Positions 39,405 through 51,093 of a DNA stretch of 64,000 nt are shown piece after piece. The notes beneath the pieces were generated by a model. The model did not search any database. It saw only the letters and a program-made list of their open reading frames with translations, and had not been told where the DNA came from. The position numbers and the translations under genes are program-made. This DNA comes from Chrysoperla carnea (Eukaryota > Arthropoda > Insecta > Neuroptera > Chrysopidae): assembly GCF_905475395.1 (NCBI RefSeq), contig NC_058337.1, forward strand, positions 88,902,368 through 88,966,367, written 5' to 3'. Positions within the stretch are counted from its first letter, which is position 1; the number at the start of each line of letters is the position of its first letter.

Positions 39405-42400
39405 ATGTACACATCCAATATGTATTTAACAAAGTCAGTCATAATAAAATATTTTGAAGACTACTATTCTTTGATATTGTTATTAACTTTAGTAATAATT
39501 ATTTCTCTTTTCTACTTTAGTAATTACTTGCGTATTTATTATTATTTATCAAAGTTGCATGGACCACCCCTATATCCAATTATTGGTAATGCAAACTTAG
39601 TATTTGGAACAATGGAAGGTAAGAACAAATTTTATAATAATGCAATAATAAATATGTCTAAAAAAAGCCTTATGTTGGAAATTTCTCGACACTTGGCATA
39701 TACCTTTTTAAATACAGTGTAAATAACATTTCTCTAAAGGCTGTTAATATAATATAATAGGGTTTAACATCTGTTTCTCAGATCACGTCTATAACAGAGG
39801 CCACGCACATCATTATTTTTTAATCTTTATTCATTTCTTAAACTACATCCGAATATAAAGTTAATTTTATGATGTGGGTGGGGTCGGTTACTTTGTTCTT
39901 ATCCAAACGACAATAGTGTGATCAATTTACTGCCCCTTTAATTTTTTTTTTTTTGCCTTGATTCGAACCCGTAACCTCCCAGCCAGTAGTCATAGCAAGT
40001 TAAGACTCCTTAACAAGCTCGGCTTCTAAACGGTTGAAGACTCTTAATTAAACAAGGGTGAACCTCCTCATATGAGAAATTTAGAAAAATAATACTAGAT
40101 ATATATTTTCTTTTTTGAATAAATGACTTCGGAAAAAAGACTACGGAGCGATTGACCATTGACTTCGGAAAAGAAATCAAAAAATGCTAGCCCATAGATT
40201 TTGTTCAAAAATTGCCGTTTTTGTATTATTTAAAGATCTCACTTTAGTTTAAATCTGGGTGTAGAATATTCAGAAATTCGGGTTTTATTGAAATTATCTG
40301 GTAGTATTATCTTGTATTTGTGAAATGTGTACTTTTATAGGGTTTTTAACGTTTTTTTATCCAACTGTGTGTGCATACAGTCTACATGTATGTATGTGCG
40401 TCCCAATGTGACTAACCAGAGATCAAATGCGTGGACCGATTTTAATGCTTACGTCAATCAATATATAGTCACCACAAGACGAAATATTGAGAAAAAGAAA
40501 ACAATTAAAGCCCATACTAACAGCTCACTATTCTTTACGTCTGGGGTGATGTTTGGTCTTTACAATTGGCCTGGTTGATGAAATATAATTTTGTAATAGT
40601 TCTCTGCGTTTTAAAATGTGAGTGATGTACTGATATTTTACTAAATAATAAATAATAAAAAACAGTCAAATAAATTAGTAAAGTAAAGTGACTCTTATTT
40701 TTACTCACCTTTCTCAACTGGTACCTGTACGTTTGCCACAGATTCAACTCTGTGAGTGCGCAAGAGTTCTCAGTCCATGAAAGACTACTCAGAACGAAAG
40801 CTTTCATATATTTAAAAATAGTTTGTGTCCAATCGCTCTTGGATCTTAGTCTGTTATAAGCAAAACCAAAGTAATATGCGATATGGTAAGCATGAACCTC
40901 ATTGATCTTGTATAAGACCAAAAAGAAATAAAAAAGGTTGTTACAAGTTCATTATTCGATGCAAATTTTTTCGACTTTGGAGAAATTTAAATCGTTTAAG
41001 TCCTCGTTCTAGTATAGAAAACCGATTGTTTCATATTTTTACGTATCTCTAAAACTATGTAAGCAAGTATTATATTGGAAATATTATCAGGAATTACTGG
41101 AGAAAAATTATTATAAGGTTGTGGAGATTTCTCTAAGATTAATTGAAGAGTACAGTAAATAAAAATTTTTTTTACAGATATTGCGCATCTGTTAATGGAA
41201 AAAATTCCTAAATATTATCCAATGTTTAGAGTATGGTTAGGACCAATACCACTTATAGTAGTTATTGAACCAGAAATCATACAAAAGGTTTTGGTTCAAA
41301 GCTTAGAAAAATCGTGGTTTGTGAAGAAATTTGCCTCAGATATGGCTGGAGATTCTATTTTAACATCAAAGGGTAAGCTATGCTAGGTGTGAAAACAATA
41401 AGTTTCAAGATATGCTCCGGCAGAATTTTGTATTACCAAACTTCATAGAAAAAATTACTTGGAACAAGCAAATTCACATTTTAAGAAAATGTGAGTGATA
41501 TTTTAAGAAAATGTGAATTTTGTCTTGAAAATCAGTATATGGGTATATGGATAAAAAAATTTTCTAAGCAACTTTTTCCAGTAATTTTTTTCTTTGACCT
41601 TAAGTACCCATATTGAAAAATGTGACCCATACTCTGTATGACTGTGCAAAATTTAAATAAGAGTGTCTGTCGCGTTTCATCTAAAATTTGACAAACTGTG
41701 TATGTAAAATTTTACATCTTTTAGTGTCTAAATGGAAATATAACCGTGGTTTAATAATGCGCGGATTTAGTTCAACTATTTTGAAATCTTACTTCAAAGT
41801 ATTTCTAGAGAAAGATATAAAATTAGTTGAAATGTTGAATTCAGAACTAAATAGTAAAAAATCATTTGATATTTTTGACTACATATCGAAAATTACAATG
41901 GATGCTATTTGTGGTAATAATATTTGAAAATAGTTAAAGTTACAATGACTAAAAATATGACTAATTTGATTTTAAGGTTCCACAATGGGCGTAGATATTG
42001 ATATTCATAATGATGGAATATCATATTTTCACGCAATTCAAAGGTAAAATGTACTTTTTTATATAACGTAGTGAAAAATTTTTTTAACAGTTTTAATACC
42101 ATGAATAATCGAGCTTACGTCCTAGAATCCACAGAACTCCTAAATTTTTCTTTGTATTTGGGTTGACTTTCGATTCATTTCAATATTACATTCTTTACCA
42201 GAAAAAAAAAAACAGGAAACATAATCGTTAATCGAAATGGACTAAAGAAGAAGAAAAAAATTTTTTTTTTAAATTTGAACTGTGTATTTGAAGAGAAGTT
42301 TGTTGTATGTTTACCTAAATTTTGAATATTTATCTTATGTCACAAAAGTAATGAGACAGTCCAAAAACTTTCCAAAGAATCATTATTATGAAAAATATTT

Positions 42401-45400
42401 TAATTGAAAGTATATGTGAGTGAATTTGTGTGAGCTTGAAATGGTCAAGGTAGGTCCATTGAAGGTAAATTGAAAAATTTAAAATGAATATTGTTCATGT
42501 GAATATTGTGTTAGGTAAAAGATTAAAAAAAATTTTTTTAAGGTTTTCCTTAACCTCGACGGAAACATTCAAGTTTGACTGGAAAATCATAAAGGAAAAC
42601 TTAATAGTGACTTTGGATTTAATAAAAAAACGATTTGGCCTAAACTAGTGGTTTACCAAAAATCATTTTTACACGTATATCAATAATAACAAATGGAAAT
42701 CTTAATTTGAAATTTTGACGTTGACCTTCATAAGGCCTACCACAGTCATTCCAAGGTTACGCAAATATACTCGCTTGATTTTCTTGGCCACAATAACTTT
42801 TTCTTGAAACATTTTGAAACGTGAAAATCTTAGACATTAGATATAACAAAAAGGAAGTTATATTAATAATTATTTTTTATAATATTTATAGTGGATTTCA
42901 TTTGGCATTCGACAGAGGTTTTCGCCCTTGGAAACATCCCGATATTATTTATAATTTAACAGAAGATTCTAAGAAAATGAGGGAAAATAGGAAAATTATT
43001 AATGGATTGACTAGTAAAGTTTGTATAACACTAATTATTATGCCTGTTTACTTGGTAATGCGATAGAATACTAGAAAATTAAGTGTACTTTAGCACTAGA
43101 TTTCACTTTTACTCATTAATGTATGATCGTTCTCGTACCTTTTATACCCCTTTTTGGACGAAAAGAAGAGTTCCAAAATGATCAGGAAAAAGACCTGAAA
43201 ACGATGCTCCCAAAATTTTAAAAAAATTATATTTTTACCACCTTAAACTTCATAAAAATAATACAAAAATTAACTTATGTTGCAAGGTTTATTTTTAATT
43301 ACATTGTATTAAGTAAATTATTACATTGTATTAAGTAAATTATTACATTGTATTAAGTAATCCGCTACTTACGAATCCGCTAGTGCTTTAAAATTGTTTT
43401 GATAAAAACAAGCTTTCAAAGAGTAAGTATATTTTTTTCAATAATTAACGTTTTGAAATCTTTTTCTATGTAGCTTAAGGTGGTTAAAAGATAATTCAGA
43501 AAAACTTGTGTGATTTCTTTTTTTAGCCTTTTTAAAATACTACTCAGCCTTACCCTAAATTATGGTAAAATAATATATGAAGAAAAATGATTAAGGGAGT
43601 ACTAAACAATAATGCTTGAATTTTTCCTATATCCGATACAAATGTAATACATCACCGAGTGAAGAAATAGATATTTTAGTTTTTTTAAATTTAAATTAAT
43701 CAATTTTCCGCGAGAATAATTTTTTCTATCAAATAACAATTTCTCATTTAATACCCCTCTTTTAATATTACCTTTAAGCAGTTATTAATTTTATTTAGAT
43801 ATTAAAAAATGTTAAAAAATTTTTGTTTACAGATAATTTCCGAAAAAAGAAATAAACAAAAGAATTTTAGAATTAATGATAGTTTGAACGAAAATAATAA
43901 TACTGTAAAAAATACTTTTCAAAAGCCATTATTAGATTATTTGATAGATATTACAGAAAATAGTACTAAGTTTACTGATGAACATCTTCGAGATGAAATT
44001 AATTTAATAATAATTGCTGTAAGTACTCGAAAATATTTCATTTTGAAAATAAATTATATCTTGAAAAATCGTTCAAATAAAATAATATATTTAATTTTTT
44101 TATCAAAACTATCTCACTTTGTTGCATTAACTTCGACATTTTCCTATTTCCTGTGAGATATAGCGGCACTTATTTGGCCCCAAATGTTCGTATAATGTCT
44201 ATTGCCGCGGTGTGATTTCACGATATTTAATATTATAGGTACCAGTACTAATATAAATCAAGACAAATACAATTCCAAATCGTTTTCTCTTTTACTTGAC
44301 ACTTTCCCTTCGTCAGTAATGAAAAGCCAAAAATAAGACCAGCCACACTTTTTTATTTTGTAATCAACATGTTCTGACATCTCTAGACGGTAATATATTT
44401 GTTTGTCTAATTGCAGGGCTATGAAACAACAGCAAATGCTTTAAGCTTTGTTCTATTAAATTTAGCCGCGCATAAAGATATTCAACAAAAAGTCTATGAT
44501 GAATTGCAAATAATTCTTGGTAAAGATTCGAGTCGCATGATTGAATTGTATGATTTACCCAAATTAACATACATGGAAATGGTTATAAAAGAGACATTGC
44601 GATTATATACAACTGTACCATTAATATTAAGGCAACCAACTACCGACATTAAAATAGGTATTTTTTATTTTTACCCGACTGTCAAGTGGCTTCGATCAAG
44701 TCGGGTTTTTGATTATTTTAATTATTTATTTTATTTTTCAATTCTGCACAAAATTAACGCGAGTAAACAGCATTCAAATTTCCAGTAACTGGATTATAAA
44801 ACTTTGTAAGATAAAATTGATTAAAAAAAGAAAGGGGAATCACGATGAATCCATACTTCCTCGACCCTAAGTTTAGCATCAGGATGATTCTTTATAGATG
44901 TTACGGAGGATTTCAAAAATTTTTAGATATCTTAGAAGAGCCGCACCATTTCTTTGATCTCTCCCCCATAGGTGATAAAAAGGTACTTGTTTGTGCTGTA
45001 AAAGTGAAAATATTTATAGTGGCTTCATGATTATAGAATTTTAAGCATTCACAGAATGCAATTACATGGAATAGTAGTAAAACTGATAATTTACTCAAGT
45101 AGTGTTCATTAAACAAATTTTTATCACCTGCCAAACCGCTAACAGAATTCAATAATTGTTTTTAAGCTTCTTAAACTATGGATATTTGATTTCGAACTGG
45201 ATTGAGTTTCGTTAACTTGATTGATATCTTACTTAAAAAATTTTTAAACTTCTGTAACCACGTAATAAATCATTTTTGTGCATATATTTATATAAATTTT
45301 TTTGCTTATTTTGGGATAGAGAACACTCACGTATATTACTACCGTGAAACTTTAAAACATCCGGATTATGTATAAATCGTTATCATCTTTCTATATCGTT

Positions 45401-47882
45401 TGATTGCCAAAATTGTCAAGGATAAAATTTTTGTTTAAATTTTCAACTAACTGAAATGCTTTAGATATCAATTTTGCTTATAATTATAACGCTTAATGGA
45501 TATTGTAGTGTTTTTGGAGTGTTCCTTTCCTGCCATTGCCTTGCCATTTTTATTTTTATAGTATAAACTAGGCGACTAGTAAGAATAACAAAAAAGTCAA
45601 AGTTATGTTAGCTCTATTATATAAATGACAGTCACGCGGACTCCGAAGAACGATTTATTAAATCCATCAAGCATTCTGATTAATGCATCCATTTTTAACC
45701 GAGTACTAAGTCTGTACTTAAATTTTTCCACGCGAGTAGGGAAAAGTTAATAAGTTGATCAAGGTTTTAATCATCAATTAAAATATAAGGAGTTGAACAC
45801 ACGTGTAATTTATGAATTAATAATGTAAAGAAAATGTTAGACGTATTATTAAAATGCTAACAACCTTGTATATAATTTTTTTTAAGTGATGTTTTTAATT
45901 CCTCAGGTGATTATATAATTCCAAAAGGTTGTACTTGTGTTATTCCGATAATTTGTTTACATCGTGATGAAAAGATATGGGAGAATCCATTAAAATTTGA
46001 TCCAGAGCGATTTACACCGCAAAATATAAAAACACGACATCCGTATGCTTATATACCATTTAGTAATGGTCCTAGGAATTGTATTGGTAAGAGAGTAAAC
46101 ACAGTAGTTTGTACAACTAATGTAGAAAGTGGCGTATTCTATTTTTGAATACTATAGCATGATAAAGAAATGTCGATGTGTATAATTTACTGCTTCACTG
46201 CTTACCAGATAATCGTATTTTTTATTCGGGATATACAGAATGGTCCATGTTATAACAACAGAACTCCATCCATAACGTTAAAATAATGACAAATTCTCAA
46301 TATACTTAAAGTAGGGAAAGCGTCCTTTGCTAGATACAGCTTCCAACATGGTGTATTGCATGAAGTTATCGTATTTGCAGTAAAGTCAGCGGCACTATTT
46401 TTTTCTCGAAACCCGATAATTCAAATTAGTATAATATTTCCCATCTATTTTAAGGTGAAGTGAAGTAATGTTTCTGCCAGTTGACCTTCAAATTATACCG
46501 CTATATAATTACTACTATATACATTTACCATAATAGTCGAGGAAATTATGAACACAAAAAACGTCAAAACCGCGAAAATTCATGAATATAGATTAAGGTG
46601 GTATTTTTGCATTAGATTTTAGAAGGTATTTATAAACTTTGTCAATATTGCAGATTATTCAGAGATAATTTCTCTCGTTTGCAGATTGTGATCAGGAAAT
46701 GATCTTCAACTCAATCAGTATGTACATTCGAACGTTGAGTCTGATTTGAAGCGAGCCTTGCCTTCTGCAATTACATGTCGTATTCATCGCAGATTTCACT
46801 CACGGTTTTGAAAATGTTTTTGAAGTCTTCTCCAGCATTTCCCCTTCTTTCAATCAAAATCTCTTTCGTAACATTAGGTTTTCTGTTAGAAGTACTCGAC
46901 TCAAAGACAAAGTCAACGAACGTACCGAGCACAAAATATGCACAGATATTTGACCAGTCAATGGAAATGCATTTCATGTTAGGATGCATTTACAGGATTA
47001 TCTTGTTTGTTCATAATTATGTGGGAGATTTTTCAGGGTAGAGGGGGTTGTAACACACTCATATCGCGACCGCTCAAGTTCGTAATGTATCCCTATACGC
47101 CTTGTATCATGAAGGATCCTTACCTTATATTGTCAAATTTTCAATTTTTCTGATGAAATGTGATAATTTTCATAAAAATATCCTTGTTCTTTCAAAATTT
47201 TAACATCCTGTTTATAAAAAAAAAACCGCTTACCCGACTGTAAGTGTATTAAGAAATTGTCATTATTTTAATGTTATCTACCATTTGACGAAATCTTTCA
47301 AACATCTGGCTTTTATACCAGGCTCACCCTGCTCACATTTAAAAAGGAGAAATTTTCCAAATTTATTTTTTTCAATAATTTGGTTATTTAAATTAACAAA
47401 AACAAATTTTTGACCGCATTCTTATACCGGGAATTTCGAAGAGGTAGATTTTTTACTTTTACCGTTGACATTTTGACTTTTACAGAAGTTTTTCGCGAGT
47501 GTTCATATGTTACCCAATGGAGATAGGTCATCTTTAAATCGAATAGGTCGCACTTATTATACAGATACAGAAAATTCTAGGCTTTAATAAAACAGTTTTT
47601 CAAAGTTCGATGTAATTTTTGAGATATTAAATGATTAAAGGATGTTTTATAATTTTCGAGACAAATTTTATGTAAAATTTATCAAAATAATTATTTACTT
47701 TTGCAGGTGATAAATATGCCATGTTGTTTATGAAGACATTGTTATCTATATTGTTAACTCGATTTGAATTCCATACACATCTAAAAATGAATGAATTAAA
47801 ATTTCAATTTGAGCTATCATTAAAATTAGTTGGTGGACATCAAGTTCGAATTACACCTAGAAATGTAAAACATGAAATTTAA
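39405..47882 (+). CDS. cytochrome P450, CYP4 clan (gene A), 9 exons
   Basis: Exons: 39405-39618, 41178-41372, 41725-41913, 41977-42043, 42892-43018, 43833-44018, 44417-44657, 45907-46086, 47707-47882. All joins are GT-AG and keep frame; the sum is 1575 bp, 524 aa, a normal P450 length with no stop. The N-terminus is a hydrophobic anchor (about 20-40), then a Pro-rich hinge (KLHGPPLYPIIGN), typical of microsomal P450s that use NADPH-P450 reductase. Motifs: C-helix W140-R144 (WKYNR), I-helix AGYETT (326-331), K-helix ETLR (385-388), PERF (439-442), haem loop FSNGPRNCIG with ligand Cys465. The HPYAYIPF stretch and overall motif spacing point to the CYP4 clan. The CYP4-type EVDTFMFEG stretch before the I helix is replaced by DEINLIIIA, so the subfamily is open. 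A second Met lies five codons in (39420). Substrate unknown; fatty acid, hormone or xenobiotic oxidation are all possible. Confidence 0.93.
39762..40030 (-). repeat. tRNA-derived SINE, copy 2, in P450 gene A intron 1
   Basis: Matches the copy at 20733 over its length. The minus strand carries a good B box (GGTTCGAATC at 39960-39969); the A-box end is more diverged. It lies antisense to the P450 gene in its first intron. Confidence 0.75.
40709..40906 (-). CDS. unassigned candidate exon, antisense inside P450 intron 1
   Basis: A 198-base segment, exactly 66 codons, is open on the minus strand. It is bounded by a pyrimidine-rich acceptor (TTATACAAG) and a perfect consensus donor (AAAG|GTGAGT), both in phase 0. 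It reads INEVHAYHIAYYFGFAYNRL and so on, ending ELNLWQTYRYQLRK, with several Trp and Cys codons and a higher GC content than its flanks. The open frame extends to about 40945 upstream but has no good start codon. I do not recognise the protein. It could be an exon of a nested gene, a relic of an inserted gene or transposon, or a chance open frame. No partner exon was found on either side. Confidence 0.35.
41373..41724 (+). other. intron 2 of P450 gene A
   Basis: 352 bases. It holds a 13-bp inverted repeat (AAATTCACATTTT at 41470-41482 and its complement at 41508-41520) that overlaps a short direct repeat of TTTTAAGAAAATGTGA. No coding content. Confidence 0.8.
42044..42891 (+). other. intron 4 of P450 gene A
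   Basis: 848 bases of AT-rich sequence between the phase-2 donor after AIQ(R) and the TTTATAG acceptor. In gene B the matching intron is only 67 bases. No feature recognised. Confidence 0.8.
43019..43832 (+). other. intron 5 of P450 gene A
   Basis: 814 bases, phase 0. Apart from a short 22-bp tandem array (listed separately) it holds nothing recognisable. Confidence 0.8.
43298..43360 (+). repeat. 22-bp tandem repeat, about 2.9 copies
   Basis: The unit ATTACATTGTATTAAGTAA plus three bases repeats head to tail without visible divergence, so it is recent. It lies in intron 5 of P450 gene A and is probably variable between individuals. Confidence 0.85.
44658..45906 (+). other. intron 7 of P450 gene A
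   Basis: 1249 bases, phase 1. Shortly after the donor there is an 8-bp stem hairpin (ACCCGACT at 44673-44680, AGTCGGGT at 44699-44706). An open frame at 44845-45030 resembles no known protein and is probably chance. The gene B intron at this place is similarly long (1571 bases). Confidence 0.8.
46087..47706 (+). other. intron 8 of P450 gene A
   Basis: 1620 bases, against 62 bases in gene B. The stretch at about 46620-47110 is richer in GC and contains a minus-strand open frame (listed separately), which suggests an insertion. Confidence 0.75.
46771..46989 (-). CDS. small open frame of unknown origin in P450 intron 8
   Basis: A 72-codon frame from ATG to TAA on the minus strand. It starts MHPNMKCISIDWSNICAYFV and ends in an acidic SEICDEYDM. 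Its composition is less AT-biased than the flanking intron. I recognise no domain and see no signal peptide or convincing promoter. It may be a piece of an inserted element or chance; confidence that it is expressed is low. Confidence 0.2.
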   Translation of the reverse strand: MHPNMKCISIDWSNICAYFVLGTFVDFVFESSTSNRKPNVTKEILIERRGNAGEDFKNIFKTVSEICDEYDM

Positions 47883-47958
47883 TAAATATTTATATCAGAA
47901 CATAAAAACAATACCAAATTATTATGATAAATAATGATATGATCATATCATATTTGAA

Positions 47959-47964
47959 AATAAA
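47959..47964 (+). promoter_or_regulatory. P450 gene A polyadenylation signal candidate
   Basis: AATAAA lies 77 bases after the stop. Another AATAAA overlaps the stop codon itself (47881-47886). The later one gives the more usual spacing. Confidence 0.5.
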
Positions 47965-50387
47965 CTTTTAAATTACTTTGATAGATGAGATAAACTTTGA
48001 CATTGGTTCTTGTAATTTGTTTATTTCTTTTAACTGTATGATAATTTTATGAAGCGGTCAAAAATCATCATTTTAGATTCTATTCCGATTTTTGAAAAAA
48101 AGGTAAAATAGAAGCTTATGTCATCGATTCAAGGAAATAATTTTAATCCTCACTCCACTTTTGGGATTTTACGTTTCACTATACCTACATAGATGTACAA
48201 AATATAAAATGTACAAAATTTCTGTCCACTGTAAACAAAAAGTTTTTAAGAGTTTTCCAAAACTATAAAAGATAGAAAGTTGAAAATTCGTACTTAAATT
48301 CCTAATTTTATATTAACTCTATTTGATAACTATAAAGGAATGAATGGGGTGAAATTCGATTTCTCAAAAAATATTGACTTTTCCAATCCTTTCATTTGAT
48401 CACATGCGGTTGGTATTAATAATCGATAGGTACAATAAATCAATAACTTTAATCTACCTACCAATCGGGCAAATACCATCTCTTATAGTCTCGCAGAAGA
48501 GCTATAGAAGTGTCTAAGCTGAATTACACAATTTCTTTTCTCCGAAACTACGCTAATTGATATAACTGGTTACTAATTTTTCTATTTCATTTTAACTGAT
48601 TTTATTACGGACCTGTGCGTAAAAAGTGTGATAAGTTGATTGTACGCAAAAATAAGAGAGACTATTATAAAATGTTAAACATTTTGGTAAATTTGTAATA
48701 GATAAAGTATGAAATAAATCTGTGAATTATACAAAATAGGTTCATAATATACTATGGTTTTTCTTTTTTTATACAATGGAGTTGCCACCTATATCTTTTT
48801 GGAGTCACGAATACAAAATGACACTTATTTTATTTGTTTTTAAATGAGTTTTTACATTTTTTATTTTTGATCTGAGGTCAAAATTTAATCCCAAAACTTT
48901 TAACCAAGAGACCATAAAAGAAAATAAATAAATAAATGAAAACGATAGATGATGCGGATAGAAACTTGTGTGGAATCATTTGCAATGTTTTAATTTCATT
49001 GTAATTTAAATCATAAAATAATTTCATCTGCAGTTAATTGTTCATTATTGTACATGAAATGTGGTTTTTACCAATTATATAAATTAAAAAACAAAAATTT
49101 AATTGATATTTTTATAGCTTATATATGCCTTGACCGAAGATCATATGACTTCTATATACAGGATGTCGTCACCCAGTACCAGCCATTGTACATACAATCA
49201 TTTTATAAGTTATACTAATTCTGATTTTTATACTAATTAGTTATACTAATTTTTATTTTGTTCTATTTTTGTTTATTCTTTCCTTAATTGATTGAAGGAA
49301 TGTGTGTGTTATATGCTTTATAAAATCCCCACTGGACTTGATAGTATAGAAAGATATTGTTGTTAAGACTGTTGTCTCCGTACAATATTGTAAAAATGTT
49401 GTATACTACTACAACAGTAATAATATGTATGTATTCACGTCCTTAGCACACATACATATTCAAATATATTACCTTTATCATGCTTTTAACTGTACTATAC
49501 TGTACTGTTTGTATTCTGTATGATAAATAATAATATTAATAAACATATCTGATTCTGTATTTAATAGACATCTCTCTTACACTACGTATACTCTAAATAT
49601 AATAGTTTCTTTTATATACAAAATTTAAATAACTTTGAGTGAATATCTCTCAAGAATGAAGCGGTCAATAATATTTTATTTTATTTTATTATTTTTAAAC
49701 TCAGAACAAATACACTTAACTAAAATTTATGAACAATTAATCGGATAATTGATCGGACCTAAAAATTTTGTTTATGTTTATTAAAAATACAATCAACAAT
49801 CAAAATTCGAAAATATACGAATAAAAGAATGATTGTGATCTTTGACAACTTCTTATTACTGTCCATAGATACTTTTTAAATTTTGATTTTATTTATTTTC
49901 AGCTTGTCTTTTTGAATTTTCCCTAATATAATGGTTGCTTTACCTTCCTGGTATTATTACGAACATATAAAAAAAATTATTCGAATCGGCCAACCTGTTT
50001 GATATTTTTATACCCAGATTTTATTATTAATTGCATATTTGGTATTTTGTTCGTCAAACATTTTTATCAAACACGTTTGCAAACGTGTCAAACAAATGTT
50101 TTATACTGTATATGATTGAGAACTGACTCAGGTAAATAATGTAGTAAGGTAAGTATTCAATAGGAAAATTTTTTAAAACATTTTTTGGCCAAGAAAGTAT
50201 AAATAACATGTAGAAACAAACTTAGAAAAGTTTAAAAAACCAACACGATTATACTAATGACCGCCATCTGTTTTGGTCTAGAAACTTTTTTTCGTTTTTG
50301 AATTTTTCACAAGACTTCTAGTTGAAGGTATCTGCAATTTTCAACTCCCTATCTTTCATAGTTATATAAAATAGACATCAAAGTTTT

Positions 50388-50580
50388 GTTTCAAACAAAA
50401 GTTGTTTATTTTTTATAAGGCGAGCAAATAAACTGACGATCAATCGGAAATGAACTACTTTGGTGATTTTAAGAACACCTATACCAAAATTTTGTTCGAA
50501 TCATCAATATTTCTAAGCGTAACAAACTTGAGACTAAAATTAATTTACCTTGATATATATTTCATATATACAGGCTATAA
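50388..50580 (-). repeat. Rep-A dispersed repeat, truncated copy 4
   Basis: Only about 190 bases of one end remain, matching the stretch from GTTTCAAACAAAAG to the terminal CATATATACA. It lies between the two P450 genes. The microsatellite is deleted. Confidence 0.7.
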
Positions 50581-51093
50581 AAATATACAGAGTTGCATTT
50601 TCAGTTTTTGTTTACCTATGTGATTACTTCTTAATCAATCAAATTTTGATATTCCCAGCAAAATTGTTTCTGGGAAGGGGGGGAAATACTTGGAAGGGGG
50701 TGTTTTAGAACCCGAATTTGAGCATATCAGGACCGCTGGAAATTCTACTCATATTCATAAATCACAAGAGAGAAAATATTTAAGCTTTAAATTAAAATGT
50801 TATTATGTTATAAAATCTTTTGTTCGAGATACCTTTACATTTCTTTCGAATATCAAATATATTTCGAATATCTTAGTTACAAAAAACTGCTATAGAAAAT
50901 TTATTAAAAATTTTTTACAAAGACCGATGTACTTGATCTGAAAACGTAAGGAATTCATGGTGATTCAACTATGATTTTGTATATAGAGGTAAAAAGTAAC
51001 CTAAAGACTCATTATACATTAAACATATAGAATTATTTTTTTACCAAATTTTTAGTATTAATATTATATTAGTGATAATATAAACATACCAGA

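Larger units (their letters stand above)
39619..41177 (+). other. intron 1 of P450 gene A
   Basis: Phase-1 intron of 1559 bases. It holds a SINE copy in its first third and, near its 3' end, a splice-bounded open segment on the opposite strand (40709-40906); both are listed separately. The short ORF read across 40327-40578 on the plus strand shows no family similarity. Confidence 0.85.
47883..51093. other. intergenic spacer between P450 genes A and B
   Basis: About 3.2 kb, AT-rich. It holds the truncated Rep-A copy at 50388 and no P450 fragment. The frame at 50690-50941 has no family similarity. Confidence 0.7.

Noticed and set aside
44845-45030. 61-codon plus-strand frame in P450 intron 7
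   Set aside because: Sits inside a well-defined intron and shows no similarity to P450 or other families.
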